A stretch of 64,000 nt of DNA from Roseovarius salincola. Its GTDB lineage: Bacteria > Pseudomonadota > Alphaproteobacteria > Rhodobacterales > Rhodobacteraceae. Below the pieces are notes generated by a model, which worked only from the letters and a program-made list of their open reading frames with translations, was not told the DNA's origin and searched no databases. Below, one piece after another: positions 15,868 to 24,798 of the stretch. The translations under genes were made by a program, and so were the position numbers. Position 1 is the first letter of the stretch. Each line of letters begins with the position of its first letter. The DNA is taken from positions 62,001 to 126,000 of the forward strand of contig NZ_JAPTNL010000005.1 in NCBI RefSeq assembly GCF_026891095.1, written 5' to 3'.

Positions 15868-16785
15868 GTGCTAACATTCACTCTTAAACGATTGGGCCTT
15901 GCCGTCCTGGTGGCCCTGACGGTTTCGTTCATCAGTTTCATCCTGTTATTCCTCGCGGGCGATCCGGCCGCGGCGTTGGCGGGCGAGACCGCCAGCGGCG
16001 AGGATATCGAGGCGATCAGCAGGCTTTACGGGTTCGACCGTCCCATGCTGGTGCAATATGGCGACTGGCTATTCTCGGCTTTGCGCGGTGATTTTGGCGA
16101 GAGCTATTACTTCCGGCTGCCGGTGGCCTCGCTGATTTTCGAGCGCCTTGGTGTGACCATGACTCTGGGGGTTTGCGGTATCAGCTTTGCATTGCTGACG
16201 GCGGTGCCGTTGGGCGTTGCCGCTGCGATCCGGCCAAATTCGCTTATCGACCGCGTGGCTTTGTTCCTGTCCGTGGCCGGACAGGCGATGCCGAGCTTCT
16301 GGTTCGGTCTGATCCTGATCGTGCTGTTCGCTATCACGCTGGGTTGGCTGCCACCCTCGGGCGCATCTAGCCCGATGCATTTCATCATGCCGACCATCGT
16401 TCTGGGCTATTACGCGATGCCGGCGATCATGCGCCTGACGCGGGCGGGGATGCTGGATGTGCTGTCATCGGACTATATCCGCACGGCGCGCGCCAAGGGC
16501 GCACCCGAGGGAAGGGTCCTGTTCCGCCACGCGCTGCGCAACGCGATCATCCCTGTGGTGTCGCTGGCGGCGGTGCAGATGGGCTTCATGCTGGGCGGCT
16601 CGATCGTGGTCGAGTCGATCTTCGCGCTGCATGGCGCGGGCTACCTGGCCTGGGAGAGCATCGCACGCAATGACCTGCCGACCGTGCAGGCGCTGATCCT
16701 CGTCTTCTCGATGTTCTATATCGTTTTCACCTTCCTTGCCGACGTTCTGAACGCCTGGCTGGATCCGCGCATGAGGAGCAGCTGA
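15868..16785 (+). CDS. ABC transporter permease (DppB type)
   Basis: This 305-residue permease has an N-terminal transmembrane helix, the periplasmic ASGEDIEAISRLYGFDRPM segment typical of DppB/OppB, and the coupling EAA loop ARAKGAPEGRVLFRHALRNA. The start is GTG at 15868 with GAAGG upstream; the first codons read V-L-T-F-T-L-K-R-L, which matches family N-termini. It pairs with the next permease. Confidence 0.9.
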   Translation: MLTFTLKRLGLAVLVALTVSFISFILLFLAGDPAAALAGETASGEDIEAISRLYGFDRPMLVQYGDWLFSALRGDFGESYYFRLPVASLIFERLGVTMTLGVCGISFALLTAVPLGVAAAIRPNSLIDRVALFLSVAGQAMPSFWFGLILIVLFAITLGWLPPSGASSPMHFIMPTIVLGYYAMPAIMRLTRAGMLDVLSSDYIRTARAKGAPEGRVLFRHALRNAIIPVVSLAAVQMGFMLGGSIVVESIFALHGAGYLAWESIARNDLPTVQALILVFSMFYIVFTFLADVLNAWLDPRMRSS

Positions 16786-16786
16786 G

Positions 16787-17689
16787 ATGGTCGATACCAG
16801 CACCACGGATTCCCTGCTGCGGGAAATCACTGGCCCGACGCCCGGCCAGATGCTGCGCAAGCGCGTCTTCGGGCATCAGGGGCTGCTGTTCGGCGGGATC
16901 GTCCTGGCGATCCTGCTGTTCATCGCGATCTTCGCACCGCTATTGGCGCCGCATGACCCTTATGCGCAAAGCCTGATGACCCGCATGCAGCCACCGGTCT
17001 TTCTGGGCGGCGACTGGGAACACCCCCTGGGCACCGACCATCTGGGGCGCGATTACCTGTCGCGGCTGATCTATGGCGCGCGGGTGTCGCTGATGATCGG
17101 CGCGGTGGCGGCGTTGATCTCGGGTGTGATCGGCACCGCAATGGGTGTCGCAGCTGGTTATTTTGGCGGCCGTGTGGACATGGTGGTCACGTTCCTGATC
17201 AATGTGCGCCTTGCGATGCCGGTGGTGCTGGTGGCACTGGCGGTGGTGGCGATCCTGGGCGGCTCGCTCCAGGTGGTGATCGTGGTGCTTGGCCTGCTGT
17301 TGTGGGATCGTTTCGCCGTGGTCATGCGCGCATCGACCCTACAGGTGCGGGGGCGCGAATATGTTGCCGCCGCGCGCGCCATCGGCGCATCGACCCCGCG
17401 CGTGATCCTGTCCGAGATCATGCCCAATATCGCCAACAACCTGATCGTGGTGGTCACGCTGGAGATGGCCCACGCCATCCTTCTGGAAGCTGCGCTGTCC
17501 TTCCTGGGCCTTGGCGTGCAACCGCCGACGCCAAGCTGGGGTCTGATGGTATCGGAGGGCAAGAACATGATGCTGTTTGAACCCTGGATGGTGCTTATTC
17601 CCGGCGCGGTGCTGTTCCTGTTGGTGCTGGCGATCAACCTCATGGGCGATGGTCTGCGCGACGTGACTGCCCCCGAAAACCGGAGCTGA
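16787..17689 (+). CDS. ABC transporter permease (DppC type)
   Basis: This 300-residue permease has the DppC/OppC N-terminal extension, then APHDPYAQSLMTRMQPP, the HPLGTDHLGRDYLSRLIYGA motif and the EAA loop AARAIGASTPRVILSEIMPN. It starts two bases after the previous stop and is the second membrane subunit of the same importer. Confidence 0.92.
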   Translation: MVDTSTTDSLLREITGPTPGQMLRKRVFGHQGLLFGGIVLAILLFIAIFAPLLAPHDPYAQSLMTRMQPPVFLGGDWEHPLGTDHLGRDYLSRLIYGARVSLMIGAVAALISGVIGTAMGVAAGYFGGRVDMVVTFLINVRLAMPVVLVALAVVAILGGSLQVVIVVLGLLLWDRFAVVMRASTLQVRGREYVAAARAIGASTPRVILSEIMPNIANNLIVVVTLEMAHAILLEAALSFLGLGVQPPTPSWGLMVSEGKNMMLFEPWMVLIPGAVLFLLVLAINLMGDGLRDVTAPENRS

Positions 17690-17693
17690 GACA

Positions 17694-18689
17694 ATGGAAA
17701 AACCCCTGTTGAGCGTCCGAAACCTGACGATCGACATTCCCGTCGGTGGGGGCACCCTGCATGCGGTGCGCGGCATCGACTTCGATCTGAACCGGGGCGA
17801 GACCCTTTGCATCGTCGGCGAAAGCGGCTCGGGAAAGTCGCTGACATCGCTGGCATTGATGGGGCTCTTGGGCAAGAATATCGACCGCAGTGCCGACCGG
17901 ATGGAATTCGACGGCACCGAGCTGACCACCGCAAGCCCGCGTACCATGCGCGCGCTACGCGGAGCGCGGATGTCGATGATCTTTCAGGAACCGATGACAT
18001 CGCTCAATCCCGCCTACACGATCGGCGATCAGCTGATCGAGGCGCTGCGCCTGCATAAGCCGGTCAGCCGCGAGGCGGCCCGTGCGCGCGCCATCGAGTT
18101 GCTGGAAAAGGTCGGCATCACCGCCGCCGCCAGCCGCCTGTCGCAATATCCGCACCAGTTGTCGGGCGGGTTGCGCCAGCGTGTGATGATCGCCATGGCG
18201 CTGATGTGCGAGCCCGAGCTGATCATCGCGGACGAGCCGACGACGGCGCTGGATGTCACCATCCAGGCGCAGATTCTGCGCCTGCTGCATGATCTTGGCC
18301 AGGAGATGAACATGGCGATGATCCTGATCACCCATGATCTGGGCGTGGTGGCGCGGGTCGCCGACAAGGTGGCAGTGATGTATGCCGGAGAACTGGTTGA
18401 GACCGGCTCGGCGGTGGATGTCTTCAACACCCCGTTGCATCCCTATACGCGCGGTCTGCTGCGCTGTATTCCGCTGCCCGGCAAGACCGCGCGTGGCAGC
18501 ACGCTTGGTACCATTCCGGGGATCGTGCCGTCGCTGGTGGGCGATATCGAGGGCTGTGCGTTCCGCACCCGTTGCCCGCATGCGTTACCCGCATGTCAAA
18601 GCGCCATCCCCCTGCAGGGCCGTCCGGATCATGCCTTTCGCTGCATTCATGAAGACGGCAAACGCCACGACGAGGAGGCCATGGCATGA
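17694..18689 (+). CDS. ABC transporter ATP-binding protein (DppD type)
   Basis: This 331-residue ATPase has Walker A GESGSGKS, a Q-loop at MIFQEPMTSLNPAY, the signature LSGGLRQRVMIAMAL, Walker B LIIADEPTTALD and the H-loop ILITHDLG. The C-terminal oligopeptide-transporter extension ends with a CAFRTRCPHALPACQ cysteine cluster that binds a 4Fe-4S centre in some DppD proteins. It overlaps the next gene by 4 nt. Confidence 0.92.
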   Translation: MEKPLLSVRNLTIDIPVGGGTLHAVRGIDFDLNRGETLCIVGESGSGKSLTSLALMGLLGKNIDRSADRMEFDGTELTTASPRTMRALRGARMSMIFQEPMTSLNPAYTIGDQLIEALRLHKPVSREAARARAIELLEKVGITAAASRLSQYPHQLSGGLRQRVMIAMALMCEPELIIADEPTTALDVTIQAQILRLLHDLGQEMNMAMILITHDLGVVARVADKVAVMYAGELVETGSAVDVFNTPLHPYTRGLLRCIPLPGKTARGSTLGTIPGIVPSLVGDIEGCAFRTRCPHALPACQSAIPLQGRPDHAFRCIHEDGKRHDEEAMA

Positions 18690-19687
18690 CGGTGCAGACA
18701 ACGACTTCGGCCGTGCTGGAACTGCGCAATGTCACCAAGACCTATCGCGTGAAGCAGGGTCTTTTCGGCAAGGCCAAGCCGCTGACGGCGGTCAACGATG
18801 TGTCATTGTCGCTGCCGCGCGGCGAGGTGCTGGGACTGGTGGGCGAATCCGGCTGCGGGAAATCGACGCTGGCCAAGATTCTGCTGGGCCTCGAGGCACC
18901 CAGCATGGGGCAGGTCATGGTGGATGGCCAGGAGATCACCGCCCAAGACCGCCTGAGCCTCGCGCGGCGTATCCAGCCGATCTTTCAGGATCCCTATTCG
19001 TCGCTCAATCCGCGCAAGAGCATCTTTGATATTGTGTCTTTGCCGCTGCGGGTTCACGGGATCGGCGACAAGGCGCATTGGGACACGGAAGTGCGTCGGA
19101 TTCTCGATATCGTCGGCTTGCCTGCCCGGGTGATGAACACATTTCCCAGTCAGATGTCGGGTGGCCAGCGCCAGAGGGTCGCGATCGCGCGGGCGCTTAT
19201 CATGAAGCCCGAGATCGTGATCTGTGACGAGCCGACCTCGGCGCTGGATGTGTCGGTACAAAGCCAGATCCTGAACCTGCTGGGCGATCTGCGCAGCGAA
19301 TTTGGTCTGACCTATCTTTTCATCAGCCACGATCTGGCGGTGGTCGAGCATCTGGCGACGCGGGTGGCGGTCATGTATCTGGGCCGGATCGTCGAGGAAT
19401 CCGACGTGGCGGGCCTGTTCGACGACGCGCGCCACCCTTATACGCAGGCGCTGCTGAAATCGGTGCTGACGCCCGAGCCGGGGCTTGGTGTGCCCGACAC
19501 TCAGCTTGGCATGGCCTATCCCAACCCGATCGATCCGCCGAGCGGCTGTCAGTTTCATCCGCGCTGCCCGATGGCGGGCGCGCATTGCAAGAGCGTCGCT
19601 CCGCGCTCCGTTCCCACCAGCCATGGCCATGTGGAATGCCATCTGCACGACCCCGACAGCCCCATGTATGACGCGAAGGTCGCCTGA
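18686..19687 (+). CDS. ABC transporter ATP-binding protein (DppF type)
   Basis: This 333-residue ATPase has Walker A GESGCGKS, IFQDPYSSLNPRKS, the signature MSGGQRQRVAIARAL, Walker B IVICDEPTSALD and H-loop LFISHDLAVV. The C-terminal extension carries CQFHPRCPMAGAHC, the cysteine pattern seen in oligopeptide ATPases. It forms the ATPase pair with the preceding gene. The stop is one base before the gamma-glutamyltransferase ATG. Confidence 0.92.
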   Translation: MTVQTTTSAVLELRNVTKTYRVKQGLFGKAKPLTAVNDVSLSLPRGEVLGLVGESGCGKSTLAKILLGLEAPSMGQVMVDGQEITAQDRLSLARRIQPIFQDPYSSLNPRKSIFDIVSLPLRVHGIGDKAHWDTEVRRILDIVGLPARVMNTFPSQMSGGQRQRVAIARALIMKPEIVICDEPTSALDVSVQSQILNLLGDLRSEFGLTYLFISHDLAVVEHLATRVAVMYLGRIVEESDVAGLFDDARHPYTQALLKSVLTPEPGLGVPDTQLGMAYPNPIDPPSGCQFHPRCPMAGAHCKSVAPRSVPTSHGHVECHLHDPDSPMYDAKVA

Positions 19688-19688
19688 T

Positions 19689-21272
19689 ATGTCCGTGAAC
19701 CTGTCGCGCAGCGCACAGACCCGCAAGATCGTCATCGAGACCGAATACGGTGTCGTCGCCGCGCAGCACCGGCTGGCGGCCGAAGCGGGCGCCGCAGTGC
19801 TGGAGGCCGGGGGCGATGCGGTGGATGCGGCCGTGGCCACGTCATTTGCCATCGGTGTGCTGGAACCATGGATGAGCGGACCCGCGGGGGGTGGTGCGCT
19901 GATGCTGTGGCGCGCCGATACCGCTAAGGCTCATGCGCTGAACTACGGGATGCGCGCCCCGGAGGCGCTTGATCCCGCCGACTATCCGCTATCGGGCAAG
20001 GGGGTCGCGGGCGATCTTTTCCCCTGGGAGGAAGTGGTTGAGGACCGCAACGTGCAGGGCGCTACCGCAGTGGCCGTGCCCGGGTTGGTCGATGGTATGG
20101 GGCAGCTACATGAGCGTTTCGGGCGGATGCCCTGGGGCGAGCTTTTGTCGCCCGCGATCGGCTTTGCCCGCGAGGGCTTGCTGGTGGATTGGTATGCGGC
20201 GCTGATCATCGCCTCGACCACCCGCGAGCTGGCCAAGGACCCGGATGCCGCCGCCATGTTCCTTGAGGACGGCCAATGGCCGACCATCAGCGGCTGGACC
20301 GCGCTGGCCGAAAAGCGGCTGGAGCAGCGGCGGATGGCCGACAGCCTCGAGCAACTGGCGCGCAAGGGTGCGCGCGAGTTCTATGACGGCGAGCTTGGCG
20401 CCGCGCTGGCGACCGACATGCAGGCCAAGGGCGGCAGTCTGAGCCACGCCGACCTTCGCGCCTATCGCGCCGAGTTCAGCGATCCGCTGAGCTTTGATTA
20501 TCGCGGCGCGCGGTTCGACGTGGCGCCAGGGCTGACCGCAGGCCCGACATTTCGCCATGCGCTTGGCGAGATGGAGAGGGCAGCGGCATTTGGTGCCGCG
20601 CCGGGGCCTGAGGCTTTCACGGCTTATGCCGGGGGGCTGAGCGGGGCCTATGACGAGCGGCTTGCGACAATGGGCGACACGGGCGAAAGCGAGACGCATT
20701 CGGGCTGCACGACGCATTTCTCGGTGGTCGATCGGGATGGCAATATGGTCAGCCAGACGCAGACATTGCTGTCGATCTTCGGCGCGCGGGTCGTATCGCC
20801 CGCGACCGGTTTTCTGATGAATAACGGCATCATGTGGTTTGACCCGGTTCCGGGGCGCCCCAATTCGCTGGCACCGGGCAAGCGTTGCCTGATGAATGTC
20901 TGCCCGATCCTCGGTGAAAGTGGCGGCGCGCGCTTTGCATTCGGTGCGTCGGGCGGGCGCAAGATCGTCTCGGCGATGGTGCAGATGGCGTCTTTCGTGG
21001 CGGATTTCGGCATGGATATCGCCGATTGCTTCCATCATCCGCGCATCGATGTGTCGGGTGGCAAGGCGGTCGTGGCCGACGAGACCCTTTCGGGCGACAT
21101 TCTTGACGCTCTGCGCGCCAGCTACCCGGTCCATACCACGCGGCGCAGCCCTTTTCCTTATGCCTTTGCCTGTCCGGCCGGGGTGATGCGAAAGGCCGGG
21201 GTCAATACCGGATGCACCGAGATCATGTCGCCCTGGGGCGACGCCATTTGCGAAGAACAAGGTAAATTATGA
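19689..21272 (+). CDS. ggt: Gamma-glutamyltransferase-family Ntn hydrolase
   Basis: This 527-residue protein opens with the GGT N-terminus ([29 protein letters not shown], here as [18 protein letters not shown]). The autocatalytic processing site is in [10 protein letters not shown], where Thr341 would become the N-terminal nucleophile of the small subunit. [13 protein letters not shown] and [13 protein letters not shown] are family-like. No signal peptide is obvious, which is unusual for GGT and suggests cytoplasmic action on imported gamma-glutamyl compounds. The start at 19689 follows the dppF-type stop directly; the frame is open further upstream but inside that gene. Confidence 0.87.
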   Translation: MSVNLSRSAQTRKIVIETEYGVVAAQHRLAAEAGAAVLEAGGDAVDAAVATSFAIGVLEPWMSGPAGGGALMLWRADTAKAHALNYGMRAPEALDPADYPLSGKGVAGDLFPWEEVVEDRNVQGATAVAVPGLVDGMGQLHERFGRMPWGELLSPAIGFAREGLLVDWYAALIIASTTRELAKDPDAAAMFLEDGQWPTISGWTALAEKRLEQRRMADSLEQLARKGAREFYDGELGAALATDMQAKGGSLSHADLRAYRAEFSDPLSFDYRGARFDVAPGLTAGPTFRHALGEMERAAAFGAAPGPEAFTAYAGGLSGAYDERLATMGDTGESETHSGCTTHFSVVDRDGNMVSQTQTLLSIFGARVVSPATGFLMNNGIMWFDPVPGRPNSLAPGKRCLMNVCPILGESGGARFAFGASGGRKIVSAMVQMASFVADFGMDIADCFHHPRIDVSGGKAVVADETLSGDILDALRASYPVHTTRRSPFPYAFACPAGVMRKAGVNTGCTEIMSPWGDAICEEQGKL

Positions 21273-22654
21273 CACGAAGCGACGCGATCGACACCGTAAC
21301 CGCCTATTTCGACGAGGGCCGGTTTCAGGCAGAACTTGCCGATCTGGTGGCATATGAGACCGAAAGCCAGAATCCCGAGCAGGCGGCGGAACTGTCGCGC
21401 TATCTTGCGCAGGCGATGACACCCCGGCTTGGCGCAATGGGTTTTTCCTGCAAGACATACGACAACCCGGTCGATGGGGCAGGGCCGATCCTTTTGGCCG
21501 AGCGGATCGAGGATGACGATCTGCCCACGGTTTTGAGTTATGGACATGGCGATGTGATCCGCGCCCAGACCGACCAGTGGCGCGACGGGCTGCACCCCTT
21601 CCGTCTGGTGGAAGAGGGCGAGCGGCTTTATGGGCGGGGCAGTGCAGACAACAAGGGTCAGCACCTGATCAATATCGCTGCGCTCGATGCGACATTGCAA
21701 AGCCGGGGGAAGCTGGGTTTCAACTGCCGGATCGTGATAGAGACCGGCGAGGAGACCGGCTCGCCGGGTCTTGCCGAGTTCTTTGCCGCGCATAAGGACG
21801 ATCTGAAGGCGGATGTGCTGATCGCCTCGGACGGGCCACGCCTGCAACCCGAAACACCCACCATGTTCATGGGCTCGCGCGGGGGTGTGACCTTCGATCT
21901 GGCGGTGGAGCTGCGCGAAGGGGCGCATCATTCAGGCAATTGGGGCGGTTTGCTGGCCGACCCCGCGATGATCCTGGCGCAGGCGCTTTCGACGATCACC
22001 GACGCGCGCGGTCAGATACGCATCCCGGAATGGCGGCCCGACAGCCTGACCGACGATGTGCGCGCCGCGCTTGACGGACTTCCGGTCGCGGGGGGCGATG
22101 GTCCCTCGATCGACGAGGATTGGGGCGAGGAAAGCCTGAGCCCGGCCGAACGTGTATATGGTTGGAACAGCTTCGCGATCCTCGCCATGAAAAGCGGTGT
22201 GCCCGAAGCGCCTGTCAATGCGATCTCGGCTCATGCGCGCGCCACCTGCCAGCTGCGCTATGTGGTGGGGACCGAACCCGAAGACATCTTGCCCGCGCTG
22301 CGGCGCCACCTTGACGCGCATGGCTTTCAGGCGGTGCGCATCGCTCCCCATGACAGGGGTTTCTTTCGCGCGACGCGGCTCAACCCCGATCACCCCTGGG
22401 TTACTTTCGTCGCTCGCTCGCTTGAGGAAACATCGGGCCAAAAGCCGCATATTCTGCCCAACCTGGCCGGGTCACTGCCCAATGACGCGTTTGCCGACAT
22501 CCTGGGCCTGCCCACGGTCTGGGTGCCTCATTCCTACAGGGGGTGCTCGCAGCACGCGCCCGATGAACATGTGCTCAAACCGGTCTCGCGCGACGCGCTG
22601 CGCCTGATGGCGGGGCTGTTCTGGGATATCGGCGAAGGCAACACCCCGGCCTGA
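21269..22654 (+). CDS. M20-family metallopeptidase
   Basis: This 461-residue protein has the M20 zinc-site pattern: YGHGDVI (His, Asp), [11 protein letters not shown] (bridging Asp), ETGEETGS (catalytic Glu and metal Glu), IASDGPR and the late His in [10 protein letters not shown] dimerisation lid lies in the middle. It overlaps the ggt stop by 4 nt, so it belongs to the same operon. With the transporter and GGT it would finish hydrolysis of an imported peptide, for example a Cys-Gly-like or other dipeptide. It is the last gene before the IS-rich junction. Confidence 0.88.
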   Translation: MTRSDAIDTVTAYFDEGRFQAELADLVAYETESQNPEQAAELSRYLAQAMTPRLGAMGFSCKTYDNPVDGAGPILLAERIEDDDLPTVLSYGHGDVIRAQTDQWRDGLHPFRLVEEGERLYGRGSADNKGQHLINIAALDATLQSRGKLGFNCRIVIETGEETGSPGLAEFFAAHKDDLKADVLIASDGPRLQPETPTMFMGSRGGVTFDLAVELREGAHHSGNWGGLLADPAMILAQALSTITDARGQIRIPEWRPDSLTDDVRAALDGLPVAGGDGPSIDEDWGEESLSPAERVYGWNSFAILAMKSGVPEAPVNAISAHARATCQLRYVVGTEPEDILPALRRHLDAHGFQAVRIAPHDRGFFRATRLNPDHPWVTFVARSLEETSGQKPHILPNLAGSLPNDAFADILGLPTVWVPHSYRGCSQHAPDEHVLKPVSRDALRLMAGLFWDIGEGNTPA

Positions 22655-22687
22655 GATGCCGGCCTGAGCAGGAAGAAATCGTAACGT

Positions 22688-22968
22688 ATGCGGGCCGTGC
22701 GCGCCGTGCCGATGAAGATCACCCGCGCGCTCACGGAAAATGGCAAGGAGTTCACCGACCGGCTGTTCGGCCTGCGCAGACGCACCGCCACGGGCAACCA
22801 CGACTTTGACCGTCTCTGCGCCGATATTGGCATCGAGCACCGCCTCGCTCCGCCGATGCGCTCGCAGACGAACGGCATGGTCGAGCGGTTCAACGGCCGG
22901 ACCGAGGATGTCCTGCAGAGCCACCACTTCCGCAGCGGCGCGCAGCTCGACCAGACGATCCTGCGCTA
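22688..22968 (+). pseudogene. IS481-type transposase fragment
   Basis: About 93 codons match the C-terminal half of a DDE transposase of the IS481 type: LTENGKEFTDRLFG, GIEHRLAPPMRSQTNGMVER (the catalytic Glu) and FNGRTEDVL. The N-terminal half with the first Asp is absent, and the frame is ended by a TAG created at the boundary of the IS630 element. It is a relic cut at both ends. Confidence 0.8.
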
Positions 22969-23050
22969 GAGCGTTTCTATGAAAACCTGAATCGCCGGGG
23001 ATTCCCAGACGGCGCTGATTGTGATTCCCTTTTTCTGGGAGGATCGGATC

Positions 23051-23437
23051 ATGTCAGCACCTTTGCCGAAGGCGCTTCGTGCGCGGTTTCAGCGGTATGT
23101 CGAGGAAGGCTTGAGCGGGCGAGCGGCGGCGTTGCGCCTGAGGCTCTCGCCGGCGACAGGCGCGCGGTGGGCGCGGGCGATCCGGACATGTGGGCATGCG
23201 GCTCCCGCGCCGCAAGGCCGCCCCAAGGGCCGGGGCAAGCTGGCGCCTTACCAGGCCTTTTTCGAGGAATTTGTCGCCCAGGATCCTGACATCACGCTGT
23301 TTGAACTGCGCGATACGCTGGCGGCGGGGGAAGGTGTCGAGGTCCACCATTCCTCGATTGCCAGCCTCCTGTCGTGTCTCGGCTTCACATACAAAAAAAG
23401 TCGCTGGTGGCCACCGAGCGCCGTCGTGCCAAGATAA
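23051..23437 (+). CDS. IS630-type transposase, first frame (DNA binding)
   Basis: This frame encodes a helix-turn-helix region: ALRARFQRYVEEGLSGRAAALRLR, here as RFQRYVEEGLSGRAAALRL, and then RPKGRGKLAPYQAFFEEFV. The ATG at 23051 has GGGAGGA upstream. Reading continues to SCLGFTYKKS and then leaves the family pattern, while the family sequence continues in the -1 frame after the A7 run at 23393-23399. Confidence 0.8.
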   Translation: MSAPLPKALRARFQRYVEEGLSGRAAALRLRLSPATGARWARAIRTCGHAAPAPQGRPKGRGKLAPYQAFFEEFVAQDPDITLFELRDTLAAGEGVEVHHSSIASLLSCLGFTYKKSRWWPPSAVVPR

Positions 23438-24009
23438 GGCGCGCGCGCCAGGATTGGCAGACGCGTCGCATGCCCGCCATACGGGCACAGCCAGAACGCC
23501 TTGTCTTCATTGATGAAACCTCCGTGAAGACGAACCTCACGCGCCTGCGGGGGCGTGCCCCGCGCGGGCAGCGGCTGCAGATGAATGCGCCGTTCGGAAA
23601 CTGGGGCACGCAGACATTCATCGCCGGCCTGACGGCTGAGACGCAGATCGCGCCCTGGGTGATCAAGGGCGCGATGGACGGACCCGCCTTCGCCGCCTAT
23701 GTCCGCGAGGTGCTGGTGCCGGAACTGCACCCTGGCACTGTCGTCATCCTCGACAACCTTGCCACGCACCGCAACGTCGAGGCGGCAGAGGCGCTGCGGC
23801 AGGCCGGGTGCTGGTTCCTCTACCTGCCGCCGCACTCCCCGGACCTGAACCCCATCGAGCAAGCCTTCTCGAAACTCAAGGCGCACCTGCGCAGGATCGG
23901 CGCCAGAACCTTTACAGACCTCTTCGAAGCCCTCGGAGACATTTGCGATATGTTCTCACCCAACGAATGTTGGAATTTCTTCAAGTCCGCCGGACATCTC
24001 GCAGGTTAA
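23398..24009 (+). CDS. IS630-type transposase, second frame (DDE catalytic part)
   Basis: In the -1 frame relative to the first half, the protein continues KKSLVATERRR and holds the IS630 catalytic core: LVFIDETSVKTNLTRLRGR (first Asp), VVILDNLATHRN (second Asp) and LPPHSPDLNPIEQAFSKLK (Glu). An A7G run at 23393-23400 would allow a -1 shift or transcript slippage to make the full transposase, as is common in the family. If that shift does not occur, the element is inactive. Confidence 0.82.
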   Translation, partial: KSLVATERRRAKIRRARQDWQTRRMPAIRAQPERLVFIDETSVKTNLTRLRGRAPRGQRLQMNAPFGNWGTQTFIAGLTAETQIAPWVIKGAMDGPAFAAYVREVLVPELHPGTVVILDNLATHRNVEAAEALRQAGCWFLYLPPHSPDLNPIEQAFSKLKAHLRRIGARTFTDLFEALGDICDMFSPNECWNFFKSAGHLAG

Positions 24010-24024
24010 AACCGAAACGCTTTA

Positions 24025-24452
24025 AGCTGCTCGGGCGTCCAGGCCGGGTCGATCCGGTGCGGCGAAAGCCGGGGAACCAACCCGTCGTCCAGCAAAACGG
24101 TCACAACGGATTTCTGCATGTCCTGCCGCCAGGGCGCGTTCTGCCGAACCCGGCCAGTCATCGGGGCCATGCGACTCTGGCGTGTCACTTGAGACAGCGT
24201 TTGGCTCAAACACACCTGTATGCATTGCGCCACGAGTTCCTCGGGCAGCTCAGGGGTCATTGATACAAACGAGTTGAGCATTCGGTCAAACTCCACAACC
24301 ACACGCCCTGACCATAAAATGGCTGATTCGCGATCTGTCGTCCCCAGCGAGAGGGTCAAGGGTTTGAAATATGTGGACAACCCAGCGATCCGACGGCGGA
24401 AATAGAACCGCCCCGACCGGATCAACAGGTATTTTCCCTGTCCTTGTGTCAT
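24025..24452 (-). pseudogene. 5' fragment of a DUF6538-type tyrosine integrase, cut by IS630
   Basis: From the ATG at 24452 about 142 codons encode an integrase N-terminus, YLLIRSGRFYFRRRIAGL followed by LTLSLGTTDRESA. This is the same type of arm-binding start as the intact integrase near 58.3 kb (YLERRPAGFLFRRRLPA). The catalytic half is missing because the IS630 element occupies its place. Its start lies 176 bp from the left tRNA repeat, mirroring the intact integrase beside the tRNA, so it probably belonged to an older island at the same site. Confidence 0.7.
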
Positions 24453-24627
24453 CGCAACACCCCATCTGTTCGGGGCTGGATGCAGGAGAAAACCGAAGCT
24501 GCCGGGGTCATCTCCAGGGCTTTGTGAGACGCCAGTGAAACGTCTGTGTAACAAACAAAGCACAAACGCCGAAATCAACCGGAGCAAATTTCGGAAATTC
24601 TGTCTTTTCAAGACCTTAAAGGAAAAA

Positions 24628-24644
24628 TGGCTCCGGCGGTAGGG
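24628..24644 (+). repeat. Left attachment-site copy (tRNA-Asn 3' end)
   Basis: The 17 bases TGGCTCCGGCGGTAGGG are identical to the 3' end of the tRNA-Asn gene at 58476-58492, including the CCA complement, in the same orientation. No tRNA body follows on the right, as expected for the far end of an element integrated at a tRNA 3' end. Confidence 0.85.
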
Positions 24645-24798
24645 TCCTCTCCAGAGCGTCCGAACCCCTTGATTTACAAGGCCGATTCTCATCCGACAGC
24701 GCGCGAAACCAAGAAGACTCCAGGTTCGTGCCCCATCTGGTGCTCTCGACATTGCCCTACATCGAGCGCTTGGACAAGAGGAGCTTTGCGCGAGGCGG

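Larger units (their letters stand above)
22967..24024 (+). mobile_element. IS630-type insertion sequence with TA duplication
   Basis: The element is about 1.05 kb between two TA dinucleotides (22967-22968 and 24023-24024), the target duplication expected for IS630/Tc1-mariner. The left end reads GAGCGTTTC...AAAACCTG and the right end, inverted, reads AAGCGTTTC...TTAACCTG, an imperfect terminal repeat. It carries two transposase frames joined at an A7 run. It interrupts an IS481 relic on the left and an integrase gene on the right. Confidence 0.85.

Noticed and set aside
24628..24644. A partial tRNA gene or pseudo-tRNA
   Set aside because: Only the 3' end of tRNA-Asn is present; no D or anticodon arm follows. 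It is better explained as an attachment-site copy.
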